Assembly: GCA_031772625.1 (NCBI GenBank)
Contig: CM062816.1
Location: 629,565,269 to 629,629,268 of the forward strand
Origin: Pinus tabuliformis
Taxonomy: Eukaryota > Streptophyta > Pinopsida > Pinales > Pinaceae
DNA length: 64,000 bases
Reading direction: 5' to 3'
The translations under genes and the position numbers were made by a program. The notes beneath the pieces were generated by a model that worked only from the letters and a program-made list of their open reading frames with translations, ran no database searches and had not been told where the DNA came from. Of this stretch, positions 34,707 to 50,386 are shown one piece after another (positions within the stretch are counted from its first letter, which is position 1; every line of letters begins with the position of its first letter).

Positions 34707-34940
34707 GAAATCAATGCACGTAGTGAAAAAAATCAAACAGGATTAGAAATCAATATCTACACTAAAACCAATGCATCGAGTGCAAGCAATCAAATAGGAG
34801 TAGAAATCATCATCTACACTAAAATCAATGCCTCTAATGAAAACCATCAAATAGGATTACAAATCAACATCTATAATGAAATTAATTCATCTACTACAAG
34901 CAATCAAATAGGATTAGAAATAAACAACTACACTAATCAA
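34707..34940. repeat. 57-bp tandem repeat, four units
   Basis: Units start at about 34711, 34768, 34825 and 34882, each beginning near TCAATGC and containing AATCAAATAGGATTAGAAAT. The period is a multiple of three and one plus-strand frame is open across all units (repeat core NQIGLEINIYTKINAS), but no gene context supports translation. Confidence 0.85.
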
Positions 34941-34984
34941 CAAATCCATTTTAATGAACCAAAATATTCATGAATTTATATATT

Positions 34985-36351
34985 TAACTTCTATGTTTGT
35001 ATTTGTCTCTATGTGTCTCTTTTCTCTTCCCTCTCTTTCCACCTTTCATCTCTCTGTCAATCTCCCTCCCTCTCTCCTCTCTCTCCCCATCACTCTCTTT
35101 CCCGTCTCTCACTCTCCACCTCTCCCTCCCTCTCTCTCTTTCTCTTCTTACCTCTCTTGCTTTGCCATCTATATCTATAGCTCCCTCCATATCTCCTTAT
35201 TTGTCTCTCTATCTCAGCCCCCTAAACACATTTCACACATTATCTCTCTCTCTCTCTCTCTCAATATCTATCTCTCCTCCTCCCTCCCTCTCTTTGTCTC
35301 TCTCTTCTTCCCTCTTGCCCCCATCATCTATATCTCTATCTTTCTATGTCTCTCCTTCTTTATCTCTCTATATCAGCCCAAAAACATACACTCGCTCTCT
35401 CCATATCTATCTATCTATCTATCTCTCTATATGCCTCTATGCCGCACCCCCCCTGCTCTCTTTCTCTTCTCTCTTCATCTATCTCTCTTCCTCCCTCCCT
35501 CTATCTTTCTTTCTCTTCTTCCCTCTCTGCACCCTCCACCTATATCTCTATCTCCCATTTTCTCTCCTTTGTCTCTCTATCTCACCACTCAAACATACTA
35601 TCTCTATATCTCTCCCCCCTCCCTCTTCCTCTTGTTGTCTCTACCTCTTCCCTTTCCCTATACCTATTCCACTTTTCTCTATCTCTTCCACTTCTTTCTC
35701 CATATCTATCTCTCTTCTTCCCTACCTTTCTCTCCCTCTCTCTTCTTCCCTCTCTCCCCCCTCCATATATATCTCTATCTCCCCTTGCCTCTCATCCTTT
35801 TTCTCTCCTTCTCACCCCCAAAACATACACACTCTCTCTCCCTATATATATCTCTCTCCATCCCTCTTCCTCTCTCTCTCTTCCCTCCTTCTCTCCTCTC
35901 TCCCTCACTATCTCCCCATATCTCCATTGTCACTCCCTCTCCCTCTCTACCTTTCTCTCTCTATGTATTTATTCCTCCCTCCATCTATGACCCCCTCCAA
36001 CTCCATTACTCTCTCTCTCCTCTTTCTCAAGTCCTCTCTCTCTTCTTTCCTCTATCTCCCTTTTTCTTCCACCTCCCTCTGTCTCTCCCCTATCACAATC
36101 TTTGTCAAGACTCTCCAACTCTATCACTATCTCCCTCCCTCTCCCTATTCAATATATATGTCCCACCCCTCTCTCTCTTTCCCTTCTTTCCCTATCTCTA
36201 TCCTCTCCTTTTCCCTCTCTTCCCATGTCTCATCTTTCCTTCATTCCATCTTCCTCTCTTCTTTTTCATTCCCTCACTCTCTCCACCTACATCTCTCAAA
36301 GTCTCTATTCTTCCCTCCCTATATTTCCCCCTTCAAATTCATCGCTCTCCA

Positions 36352-36410
<59 letters not shown>

Positions 36411-36412
36411 TC
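34985..36412. repeat. 1.4-kb CT-rich (polypyrimidine) low-complexity tract
   Basis: Almost pure C/T with CTCTCT, CCCTCC and TATCTA variants, ending in a long (CT)n at 36356-36406. A word of the form CC(A/T)AAACA(T/C)A recurs at about 35221, 35380, 35588 and 35816, so the tract probably grew by duplication of units of 160-230 bp. The very long open frames in it are artefacts of composition. Confidence 0.9.
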
Positions 36413-37242
36413 CAATCCCATTGTACTGTACTTAAGAAAGTATCTAAATTAAAAAAAAAAAAAACATACCTGGTTGTAAGATATTAAATCTTTATCTTGG
36501 ATCAATCATCTCAAAGAAAATATAATACTAAAAAACTTAAAATAATCATGCACTATCTTTCCTCTATCATTGTTAGTCACTTTTCTTTCTCTCTTTGCTT
36601 GGATCCTTGGTTAAGAAGCATATATCCTGGTTCTTTATAATATTATTTTTATTATATAAATTTCACACACACATATATAAAAGTATTAAAAATTTTAATT
36701 TTATTAAAACCTCGACTTAATCTCTATGGGACTATTAGTGATGATGATGGAGGCATGGAGAGTTTAGATATATCAAAAGCAATTATAATATTTTTTTTAG
36801 ATTTAATTAAAAAATATCTTAAAATTAAATTAAAATAGAACATATATAAAATATTTTTATTATGAAATAAGTTATGGTTTTTGGGCATGTGGTATTGGTA
36901 AGTCATGGTATTAGCCCATGGTATTGTAACAAAATAATTAAAATATGAGGTCAATAACATATAATCAAAAGCCTAGATGGCCCATGGTATTGATAAACCA
37001 TGGTATTATAATTTTATTTTATCTATTTTTTTCATAATTTTATTAATAAAAACAAAATTAAAATATGACAAAATAAATTTTATTATTTTTATTTGAACTA
37101 AGAATGACTAAAGAGAACATGGAAGATTTTGTTGTTTTTTAAGTTATTATTATTATTATTAGTAGTTGTTGTTATAATATAACCTACATTAAAAATGTTG
37201 ACATACAATCTTTCTTCCATTACATCTAATCCATATACATCT
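36413..37242. other. AT-rich sequence with CCCATGGTATTG words
   Basis: No gene seen. CATGTGGTATTG and CCCATGGTATTG words recur (36890-37010) and continue to 38360 and again at 44230-44760. Confidence 0.5.
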
Positions 37243-37612
37243 ACCCTATACTCTTAGTGCAAATATGTGGATGATAGTGTTTTAACCTTATAGTATTTTT
37301 AAGCTTTTTTTTTTGTAGTAATAAGAGATAGAATGTTATAAACTTTAATTAAAATAAAACATAGATAAATGACTTATGTGGTATTGATAACCTATAATAT
37401 TGGCCCATGCTATTGTAACAAAATTATTACCCTATACTCTCAGTGCAAATATGTGGATAATAGTGTTTTAACCTTATAGTATTTTTAAGGTTTTTCTTGT
37501 AGTAGTAAGAGATAGAATGTTAAAAGAATTAATTAAAATAAAACGTAGATAAATTACTTATGTGGTATTGATAACCTATAATATTGGCCCATGGTATTTT
37601 AACAAAATTATT
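37243..37612. repeat. 186-bp tandem duplication
   Basis: Unit 1 is 37243-37428 and unit 2 is 37429-37612. Both run from ACCCTATACTCT to AACAAAATTATT and include GTGGTATTGATAACC and ATTGGCCCATG. More diverged copies end at about 36935 and 38357. Confidence 0.85.
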
Positions 37613-37683
37613 GGGTCGAGAGTCCTCTCCAACCTAATACCGTAATGACATTGTAATGTAATGTAATGTTATGTTTAACCCTC

Positions 37684-37800
37684 ATATCTATCAAGCCCTG
37701 AGAGGGATCAAAACCAAATCCATTTTCATTCTAAAAGAGGTTTTAATGTGAAGTGATTTCATCCCTCTTAGAACTTGGTAGATCCGGAGATAAGATGGAT
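37684..37800. repeat. fold-back repeat (GAGAGGGAT ... ATCCCTCT)
   Basis: Left arm 37684-37708 (ATCTATCAAG, GAGAGGGAT) pairs with right arm 37761-37783 (ATCCCTCTTAG, GGTAGAT). It is one of three related hairpins; the others are at 44300-44393 and 44792-44902. Confidence 0.6.
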
Positions 37801-38731
37801 CTAAGCTCAACTAATTTCTTCCTTTAAATAGGCTATGTTCTAAATGAATACCATGGGACATTTTTTATTTTATTATTATTTTATTTTTATAGGGTTATTT
37901 TTATTTTATTATTTATTATTTATTTTTCAATTTTATTTTGGCAAGTTAAAATGTTTACATTAAATTAGTATTTTTATTTATTTTATTTAATTCTAGATTT
38001 TCTTTTATTTTTATTTTTATGTAATTTGACTTAGTTAAAATGTTAAACGTTGCAATACAACATAGCTACCATACTTGGATAGAGAGCATGTAGACATGAT
38101 AAAAAAATAACAAGTTAAAATAAAAATAACTTCATGATATTCACACATGGTATTGATCCATAGTATTGACCCATTGTGTGGATGAAAATGTTTTAATTTT
38201 TATAATATTTAGGAAATATTATTTTGGTAGTAATAAGAGACAAAAAGTTATAAAATTTAATTAAAATAAAACATATATAGAATGAGTTATGCTTTTTTGG
38301 GCATGTGGTATTAATAACCTATAGTATTGGCCCATGGTATTGTAACAAGATTATTGGGCCAAGACACTCTTTCCAACCCGAGGAAATATATATGTTATAA
38401 GTGTAATGTAATGTCTTTTTGAATCCTAAAAGAAATATCACTCCATGAGAAATAATGGAGTTGTCTTTAGTGTGACTTTTTGGACTTTGCGGGGAAAAAT
38501 TTGAGGGGAAAGCTTGATTTGTGTTATTTAAACTAGTTTTTTGATTGTATATATGGATTCAACACCCTGGAAACCAAAGAGAACTTCAATTGTGTAGGGG
38601 TTACCCATCAAGCTTTTCATTTCAATAAATTCCTACCAGATTTTAGAGAAATTAGACCGGAAAAACCCATAGGAAAATATTCCAAAAAGTCTTACTAAAA
38701 CAACTCGAAAAATAATTTCTCTGAGAGGTGC
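37801..38731. other. AT-rich sequence, inverted relative to 44090-44290
   Basis: 37850-38040 reads as the reverse complement of 44100-44280 (TTTATTTTTATTTTTATG, AAAATGTTTACATT and CCATGG words in inverted order). A diverged copy of the 186-bp unit lies at about 38175-38357. No gene seen. The last five bases (GGTGC) are the left flank of the LARD-like element. Confidence 0.5.
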
Positions 38732-40243
<1,512 letters not shown>

Positions 40244-40245
40244 GG

Positions 40246-40257
40246 TGGTATGAGAGC
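40246..40257 (+). other. LARD-like primer binding site
   Basis: TGGTATGAGAGC, one mismatch from TGGTATCAGAGC. A second close match, TGGTATCAAAGC, lies 64 bp downstream at about 40310-40321. Confidence 0.7.
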
Positions 40258-42392
40258 TAATGATCGATTTCACGATGAAGCATTGATCCCACTATACTAT
40301 TGTGACAAGTGGTATCAAAGCTGGTGAATTGAATCAAGGAGTTGATTCTACGAAAAGGCAGAAGACTTGGCAGGAAGTTCAAGTTTTGCAGGTGACAGGT
40401 GGTATATCCGGGTGATTCAGGGTTGAAAGGAAAGTGGATAACTGAGATAGTGGAAGAACCCATGGCAGGTGAATCTACCCATGATGTAGGTGAAGCTTTC
40501 TGGTACAAGGTATTGGTACAAATGAGTAGATGGAGTTCTGAATGGGCTTCGATGAAGGCCGATAATATGAAGATTTAGGAAGGCTGTAAGAAGATAAAGG
40601 AAGAGCTTGAGGAGCTCAAGAACCAATACGAGGATTTTGTAGATGTGACAATGATGGAGGATGAACTTGAGATTGATCAAGTTGGACATCATGCGGTTTG
40701 CAAACATTGATGGATGAGGAAACTCACATGGAGGGACCTTCTGATGATGTAAGTACTATTGATACTTATGTTTCAATTGAGAATTTGGTAAATGAATCAT
40801 ATGCAAAGAAGAGAAAATTCAGTTTGCTAATGCAGGGGAAGATCTTACCATGGATGTCTACGATGAGACCTTGTATGGAGAATCAAGGACCATTGACTGT
40901 TGTAGGACTTCTTAGGGTTGTTTGTGACCTTGTGGAAGAAGGTACAAAATCCCATGACAAGGGAGGAACATGATGATCATTGGGGAGGAATGGGTCATGC
41001 TTTAGCCACATGGAAAATTGGCTAAGTGCAGGGCATGACTCATGGACAGATTGGATGAGGGCATAATTTTTAGTATGATGATACTTGGGTGAACTTCTCA
41101 TGGTAGAGACCAAGAGGAAGTCTTGGTTGAAAATTCAGTGGGGGAGCCATGGTGGAAGAGACTCATGTGATGATGATATGGTTGGGTGACCGATTTCAGT
41201 AGACCGATTTGTAGGGCTTGGATGAGAATGATCGATTGTTGTGATGGGTCTACATAGCTAGACACCATGGGCAACTTGAATCATGGACATCAGGTTGGAG
41301 ACATGAAGCATGGTAGTCTTATGCAGGGACATTCTGCAGGAGGGGTGTCACTTATGGGCATCCAATGAGGAGTGCCTTATAGGGATGTTGTCCAGGTGGA
41401 TTTGCTGGTGTGACATGGAGACTTATTACTTATGGGCCGATGGAGAGGTTGTGAAATCTTGTACAACAAGGCCATGGACTGGTTGGACTTGTGAGCAGAC
41501 TATGGAGCATTCCTACTACATGATGAGCGAAGGCATCGTGCAGAGACCTTTGGGTCGAGACATGTATGCTTATTGGGTGTTGGTTGGAGATGATTCATGG
41601 AGCTCATGATGACATGAGGTTCTGACTTTTGAGGACTTCATATTATGGTGGAATTGGAGGATCTGATGCATTGAGAAACTGAGGTTAGGGACTTTGATGC
41701 AAGATGGGGTGCATACTTTTGAGTACATGTATGGGTGTGCTTGAAAGAGTGACTTGATAAGAAGGATCGATATGAGACACTTTGGAGTGATGGAGTTACA
41801 ACGATGATGATGCCTTGGTGGCAACACTTGGGCATGGGTTAAGCTGAGACTGAACAACTTTTTGCATATGGGAGCTGATTGATCTATGATCATGGGTAGT
41901 ACATGGATAGCATGTTTCAGATGAGATGAGGACTACTTCATGGACCTGGACATGGCTTATATGCAGATGGATTCTTGATCGAGTTGATGATGTGACAGGA
42001 TGTTTTGAGAAATGAATGATGATGGAATGAGGATGTCCATTCTCATAGGTTGAGTGTGACAGTTGTATTAGCTACCCAACTAGTTCAAGTCATGGGGACT
42101 AGTAGTGTATAGAGATGTGTTAGCGTTGTGTTGGAGTATCATGGCAGCAGTTCACACAATGACGATACATGATGAGGTCAACATGATATGTTGCAGTGAC
42201 CATGTAGCTTGAGATGCAAGGGCCAACCTTCCACGATGGAGCACCATGAGATTGCGATAGATGTGGTTGATGATCATGGATTGAGGATACATTCAGATGT
42301 ATGACATATCGATGGATTATATGCCTTGGTATGGATATCTTGGTGATGGATGGTTGCCAAGATGATAGATTGTCGAGGACAACAATGATTTC
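40258..42392 (+). other. LARD-like internal region, no recognisable gene
   Basis: About 2.1 kb, rich in ATGG and TGATG words. The longest frames (40698-40973, 41310-41609) match no retroelement domain that I know. The second half looks like a decayed purine-rich filler. Confidence 0.5.
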
Positions 42393-42405
42393 AAGTGGGG
42401 GAGAA
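42393..42405 (+). other. LARD-like polypurine tract
   Basis: AAGTGGGGGAGAA directly before the 3' LTR start TGTAAAGCC. Confidence 0.8.
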
Positions 42406-44032
<1,627 letters not shown>

Positions 44033-44299
44033 AGTGCTCTCTAGCAGATTATGGTAGAGATGTGGTAATGTAATGTTTAGCATTTTGACTAAGTAGAATT
44101 ACATAAAAGTAAAAATAAAATTAAATAAAAATGTAATGTAATGTAAACATTTTAACTTAGTTAAAATAAAATAAATAAATAAAAATAGCCCTTTAAAAAT
44201 AAAATAAAAATAAAAATAAAAATTTCCCATGTTATGGTATTGACACATGGTATTGATGTCGAATGTAGCCTATTTAAAATGGGAAATTAAACCAGCCTA
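44033..44299. other. AT-rich flank of the LARD-like element, CATGGTATTG words
   Basis: Reverse-complement relation to 37800-38040. No gene seen. Confidence 0.5.
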
Positions 44300-44393
44300 G
44301 ATTCATCTTATTTATGTATCTACCAATTGTCGAGAGGGATGAAAAGATATTTGGTCCCTCTGGAATTTAGTAGATACGAAGTTAAGATGGATC
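44300..44393. repeat. fold-back repeat, 94 bp
   Basis: Left arm 44300-44339 (GATTCATCTTA, GTATCTACC, GAGAGGGA) pairs with right arm 44355-44393 (TCCCTCTGG, GTAGATAC, TAAGATGGATC), with about 28 of 39 positions matching and a 15-nt loop. It is the best preserved of the three related hairpins. Confidence 0.7.
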
Positions 44394-44791
44394 TATGCTT
44401 GTTAAAAAACAATAATGTTAAAATAAAAATGACTTCATGGTATCGACCCATGTTATAAGAATATGTGATATTGTCCCATGGTGTTATGTTTTTTTTGCAT
44501 GTGGTATTGATAACTAGTATTTTCCCATGGTAATCTAGCAAGATTGTTGGGCCTAGTGGTGCTATCTAGCTAGTGCAGTAGAGATGTTGTAATGTAATGT
44601 AATGTCGTGTTTAACACTAAAAACAAAAATAATTTTATTTGGAAAAATAATAAAAAATAGTAACCTCAAAATAAAAATAACTTTTTGGTATTCATGTGAG
44701 GTATTGACCCATGGTATGAGAATCTATGGTATTGAACCATGAGAGTCATGTCAAATACAACCTATTTAAAGGGTGAAATTAAACTACCCTA
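44394..44791. other. AT-rich repeat unit between two fold-backs
   Basis: It repeats the pattern of 44090-44299 (CATGGTATTG words, TGTAATGTAATG, CCTATTTAAA) in the same orientation with a period near 490 bp. Confidence 0.5.
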
Positions 44792-44902
44792 TATTCATCT
44801 TATCTCGTGTTCTATCAACAACAAACAAGATCAAATATGTTGACATTCAACAAGATATTTGATCTCTCTCTTCACTTGATAAATGTGAAGTTAAAATGGA
44901 TC
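44792..44902. repeat. fold-back repeat, diverged copy
   Basis: Left arm ATTCATCTTATCTC...GATCAAAT and right arm ATTTGATCTC...AAAATGGATC pair imperfectly. It has the same flanking words as 44300-44393. Confidence 0.55.
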
Positions 44903-46455
44903 AAGGATGGTCATAGATTAGAAATTTGCATGATGAAATGGGAGTAAATTTCCATGATTAGAAGTCTTGTTACATGTTCTTTTTAAATGTTTAACTTATC
45001 TTTTTTTCAATGTGGTTCATGGAGAACTATTGAAAGATCCACCCCAAGGGATCACATACAGTATAGACATTTTAATTTTTGCCTTATTTATTAGAATATG
45101 TTAATATATTTTTTATGAATTAAAATGCATTTTTGTATGCATAGTAGACTCAACATTCCAAAAAACTCCTAGCTTGACTATAATATTAAAAATATATTAT
45201 CATTATTAGTGCCGAGACTAGCTCACTTGACCCACGTTTTTAATTTTGGGTAGGTTAATACAATTTTTGATGGTGTTTAGAGTGACTTGTCTTCCTCCTC
45301 TTCCTAAAAAGACATTTTAACCTTGGATCTCTTAGTTATGTCAGTTATTTCAAAACTCAAATTACGTTGACAACAAATTTAGTTGCTCCCTAAATAGTCG
45401 TCTTTCTTCTTCCAAACTTACCATTTTTTTTCATTTACCTTTATATATTTCAATATTAATATTAATGTCAACCAATTAGATAGCCAAAGGGGAACTTTGA
45501 AATAAGAAACCTAGGGCTTCCTTGTGTGGGTTGCGTATTAACAATGATGTATTAATAATAATAATAAATTTGATTTAATAATATTATTTCATTTTGAAAT
45601 TTATAACAAAAAATTGTATTATTTTTCAACCATTTACTTTTAAAAACTAAATATCTATATGTTATAGGTTGTATGATCATTACCCTTTTAATTTAAAATG
45701 ATATGGAATGATGTGTCTTTATAATTGAAATTTTAACGTACCACAAAAGCTTCAAGTTTGATTCGAACATACATGTGTTAGAAGAGCTATTTGATGGTGA
45801 GCCTTATTTCCAACCCTATAGGAAATTTCATGCTCGACACTTATAGTACCCGCTGATGGTTCAACTCTCGAAATTATCAATGGGCATAGATGGTAGTACA
45901 AGCACGCTGACACACCTGGAATATTTCTCGACAAGCACTTTCCGGTAAAAGGTTTTGTGACTTTCATCATCCATCCATCCATCCATGGCATGGCTGATGG
46001 TACATGTATACATGATGGTTCGGATATGGTTCATACATTTGGTGATAAGACAGTGGCCAGTTGTATACATTCAATGTTTCTCGTTTGAAACTGAGCCGCG
46101 AATCGAGATTTTGCACACTATTGGATTGGATTCATGTGATGACGTGGTCCAAATTTGAAATTTGAAATTTGAAATGAGGCAGGCTTCCTGCATGGAAATT
46201 TAAATGGGATAAATTTTAAGGTCACATTATAATGAACGAGACTCCAAGACTGTGTTTAGGATCAGCAGGCAAGCAGTTCACAGGAAAATAAATGGATTCA
46301 TGGTGCGCTAAAGATAATGTAGACAACGCATATTATTACTGGTTTTTACGAGTAATTATTAATGTTACATTGTTTTTATGTGCTTCTGAATTATCGTTTT
46401 GGACATGCTGATTGGTTCTTAAATTGGTGATGACAACTTTATGCCTTAAAAAGCG
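44903..46455. other. AT-rich intergenic sequence
   Basis: No supported gene. A short CATC/CCAT run at 45965-45984 and a triple TTTGAAA(T) run near 46154-46176. It could hold decayed upstream exons of the EDS1-like fragment, but I cannot show that. Confidence 0.4.
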
Positions 46456-46870
46456 TTGCAGAAACTGAGAACAAGCGTAACACAAATAAGACAGAGGCGA
46501 TGCGATATGGTTGAGCTCGTGTGGTACAAAGAGGTTTGTGACAGGAAATATATCGAGGCTAATGGGCAGAGGTTAAAGCTCGTAGAGTTTTGGGATGTGA
46601 TTATTGAAAATGGAAGAGTCATGAGTTACCAAGTGATATCCAATCCCAAAAACAGTGGATAAATGCTGACACTATATATGGAAGACTTTTGGATCCTCTG
46701 GATATTGGATATCATTATCACACTGAGGGAAGCATCAACTATCTTCCAGATGAAAAACCTGATCGTCACAAAATTATTGAGAAATGGATTGAAGAGGCCG
46801 CAAAAGACCTGGTGCTATATATGTAGAAGAGGTCATGAAAGACCTGGATTATCTTAGTATAACATCACAT
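46456..46870 (+). pseudogene. EDS1-family (EP-domain) gene fragment, frame-broken
   Basis: The first register (from 46456) reads MVELVWYKEVCDRKY and GQRLKLVEFWDVIIE. After a small frameshift near 46605 a second register reads SHELPSDIQSQKQW, then INADTIYGRLLDPLDIGYHY and RPHKxxEKW-like text (PDRHKIIEKWIEEAAKD), ending in a TAG near 46828. The pattern W-x-N-A-x-T-I-Y-x-R-L-x-x-P-L-D-I ... R-H/Y-x-x-x-E-K-W is that of the C-terminal EP domain of EDS1/PAD4/SAG101 immune regulators, recognised from memory of the family. The lipase-like N-terminal domain is not seen. The piece is preceded by TTGCAG, a possible exon edge. It is a relic, not an active gene. Confidence 0.6.
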
Positions 46871-48245
46871 TCTACATAATTTGGAGACCTAGGCACATGT
46901 TACCATCTCGGAGCAACAATACGCCTAGCTAAAGTAGTCAGTTTTGAATCGAATTTACCTAAAAGTACAGCCAAATCACATGAATCCATGAAATTTTGAT
47001 TTTCTTTTCCCCGATGCAACCATGTTAACTGTGCTCTAAAGCTTTCCTTGAGGCTTTTGTTTTTACCTTCCAAATTTGTATAACAAGAATATTTTTTTGG
47101 CTTCCAAGTTTATATAGGAAAAATACGCTACTCCAAATCTATCTATATAAATGATTGTTATTAATATATATGGGGTTTAAGGTTAGGTATTTTTGATAAT
47201 AAAGAATAAATTAAATTGTTTATTTTTTTAAGTTAATAAAATGAAAATTTATTTTTAAATTTGTATAGTAATTATTAATAAAATTATTAGGATAATCACT
47301 TACATTTAAATATTTTAACATTTAAACTTAAAATGTGTGAAATATTAAAAATAAAATAAAAAAATTATTTTTTAATTTCTAATTTTTTATAATTTTTAAA
47401 AATAAAGATAATAGATATTTCTAAGGGTTAGTTAAGTGGTCGAATTCTTGTTGGTAAGTACCTTGCCAATTAGGAAGTCACACAGGGTCAATTCTCCTAG
47501 ATGCTCTTAGAATTAGGCCCTGCTTGGATGCCTTGGGATTAGGCCCTACTTGTTTGGTCACTCACGTCAATCCAAAACCCCTTAAACAATAGATGTTTTC
47601 ATTTCATATTGTTTTAGAAATTCAATATTAAATTTCATTTTATTTTAACCATATTAATTTTTATCTATTTCAATTAAAATAAAAATATATTTTTAATTTT
47701 CAAATTAAAAAAAAATCATCATAAATATAATGATAATCATGTTTTAAAAAACCATCATATAATTCAATAAATAAAACAATTATCTATACATACACTTTGA
47801 GTTCAATGACCTAAACTCTTTACAATCATTTTATAATACACCTAGATTATCTATTTACACTTAATTTTTTTAATAGAATGGGCCTAACTAGCTTTAGTTA
47901 GTGTGAAAGATAATTTTATTTTTTCACGTTATCTTTGTTGATTTTTTTTGTTGGGTAGGGGTTTTCTTTATTTATTTGGTTTTCTTAAAATATATATAAT
48001 TTTTAAGAATTAATTTTTGCTTTTAATAATTTAGAAAAATTAAAGTTAATTTTACAAATCAACATGTATTAGATTGATTACCATTTACTTTCAATCTTTT
48101 TATTAAAAATTAATTCTCTAAATAATTTTCAAAATAACATATTATGTACCTTAAGCTTAGCTTCATCACACATTTCTTTATAACTTAAAATATTAACATG
48201 CTTTTCCAAAACAATAAGTTTAAATTGAAAAACCTCTTTCTTCTT

Positions 48246-48248
<3 letters not shown>
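46871..48248. other. AT-rich intergenic sequence, no gene seen
   Basis: Many A/T homopolymers and no frame longer than about 60 codons. Confidence 0.5.

Positions 48249-48303
<55 letters not shown>
48249..48303. repeat. (TA)n microsatellite
   Basis: About 26 TA units. Confidence 0.9.
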
Positions 48304-48305
<2 letters not shown>

Positions 48306-48411
48306 TTCAATTTTATAAATTAATTTTATTTTTATAAATATTAAATTTAAATAAATTAAATTGATTTTGAAGATATACTAAAAATAAATTATACGTAACT
48401 CTTTACATTAA

Positions 48412-48630
48412 TATTTATATATGAAAATGTAAAACAATTGTGATATGAAAAAGTAAGAGATCAATCAAGAAAGTTCCTTTTTTTTGGGTAACCTTGATTA
48501 AAAAGACGTTTTTATTTACATTAATATTTATATATGAAAATGTAAAACAGTTGTGATATGAAAAAGTAAGAGATCTATCAAGAAAGTTCATGTTTTTTTG
48601 TAACCTTGATTAAAAAGATGTTTTTATATA
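48412..48630. repeat. 103-bp tandem duplication
   Basis: Units start at 48412 and 48515 with TTTACATTAATATTTATATA and end in TTGATTAAAAAGA(C/T)GTTTTTAT. Confidence 0.85.
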
Positions 48631-49568
48631 TAATAAATAACTAAGATGTTTTTATATCAAATAAATAAATGAATTTTTAGTATCAGGAACTCCAAATTCA
48701 CTTTAAGTATACTCCTCACATGTCATTAATTTACATATTGTCACTATTGCACTTTCCTATGGGACTGCAACTTGCACTTGATTTACAATGTGCCTTCATT
48801 TTTTCATAAGCATCTAATCCACAATGTGTTTTTGATAAATTAATACTACCCATAACATTTTAGTTTTAATTTTTACATCCATGTGGGCAAAATATTCTTG
48901 TTGTCAAAATTGACATGCTCATCATTCATTCCATGGAATAAAAGCAAATGAATTCAACATCATCATCAATACACTTAATTGGTTGATTTATAGGAATAAT
49001 GGGATTTAGTTTCCTCATTTGTTGTGAATAAGGTTAACTTTGAAATGAACTCATTAATTACATTTGATCATTTTAGCATGTGTCTATCTATATAGATATA
49101 TATTGAGTTGTCATTGTTCTTTTCATAATATTCAACTCTACACAATGCTCTTACAACTTCAAACACAATTATTTTTTATAATGTCATTTTATTTTTATAT
49201 AGAAATGGACATATAGTAGAGAAAAATTTGTGTATTCTAGTTCTTGATCTGATTTTAAATTATTCGTTATTAAAAAAATTATGATATTTATGCTTTTCTA
49301 TCAATGATTACACAGTTAATTCCTTAAATCATTTGTGAACTACTTATTCGGGTTAAATTTATGCAACATACACATAAGGCCATGCTTTCAAAGATCTGGT
49401 TTGATGTGGGATAAATGAAATTCCATTTATGTAGCAACTTACCTACCCATATCAAGGGGAAATGATCTACTTGACTTCTATTTTAAGTAGATGATACTAC
49501 TATTAGTTGGAGGTAGTTCAAGTGGTCGTGAGAAAAAGGTTGTTACCCTCCCCACCCAAGTTCAAATG
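48631..49568. other. AT-rich intergenic sequence, no gene seen
   Basis: No repeat pair or domain recognised. Confidence 0.45.
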
Positions 49569-50386
49569 TGATGAAGGAAAAATTGCATGAAGGAAATATC
49601 CCTTTCATTTAGAATATATCAATCCTAGACCTATGGGTTATGGGCCCACAAATCTATCGGAAGTGTTTAATTAGCTATTTTGCCTAAAAAACTGGGACAA
49701 CACAAATTATTAGAATACACTGGAAATACATAGAAACCTGACCATGAATGCCTAAGGCTAGATCTCAAATAAAATAAACCCACCTCCATAAACTTCTCGG
49801 GTCCACTCTTTCCTAGGCCTTTTCATTGCTCTTCAATCTCCACCATCCATTTCTTTCTCTGAATCAACGATTGACACTTCATTGCATTCTCGGTTAATCA
49901 CAATATCGTATATTTGGCTCATCACAATATCACAATCTCGCTTCATTGCATATCGTAGTGTTTCCAAACCCTTTAGCCCTTGACTTCTGAGAAACGAGAT
50001 TAGCGATCAAATATTGACCGTTAATCTGGGCTTGGATCCGATGGTTGTCGTAGCATTGCACGAGAACTTGAATGATGTTACCACCCATCAGAGCTGATAG
50101 GATTCTAGGTTGCGATTTAAAATTTTGTGGGTCCAACTTTCTAGATTTACTTCTGCACCTATTCCAACCCGATATCCATTGGATGATGAAGGCCTTAGAT
50201 CCTATGGTCTGTGGACTTCAACTCATGCCCGGGTTAATGGCAGTCCTAACCCCGCAGCTAACTATGATTCCAAAATTTGACTAGGAGATCAATAGTTGTG
50301 ATGGAGTGTGAGACTTCAGTCGAGATTAAGAAATAAGTACATTCCTACCCCCGCTGCTCATCTCAGTCATTGATCTTACCTTTCCA
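49569..50386 (-). repeat. 3' LTR of the short element
   Basis: Partner of 60142-60958 along its full length, including the words GGGTTATGGGCCCACAAATC and AACCCACCTCCATAAACTTC. Confidence 0.8.

Noticed and set aside
34954..36435. 493-codon open frame and its overlapping 470- and 214-codon frames
   Set aside because: They come from the CT-rich tract, which lacks stop codons in several registers. Leu/Ser/Pro-only text, no domain.
40698..41609. gag-like genes in the LARD-like internal region
   Set aside because: The frames (92 and 100 codons) lack capsid, knuckle or protease motifs, and the rest of the region is closed.
45752..46070. Minus-strand frames near the EDS1-like fragment
   Set aside because: No recognisable domain, overlapping registers, and not in the orientation of the fragment.
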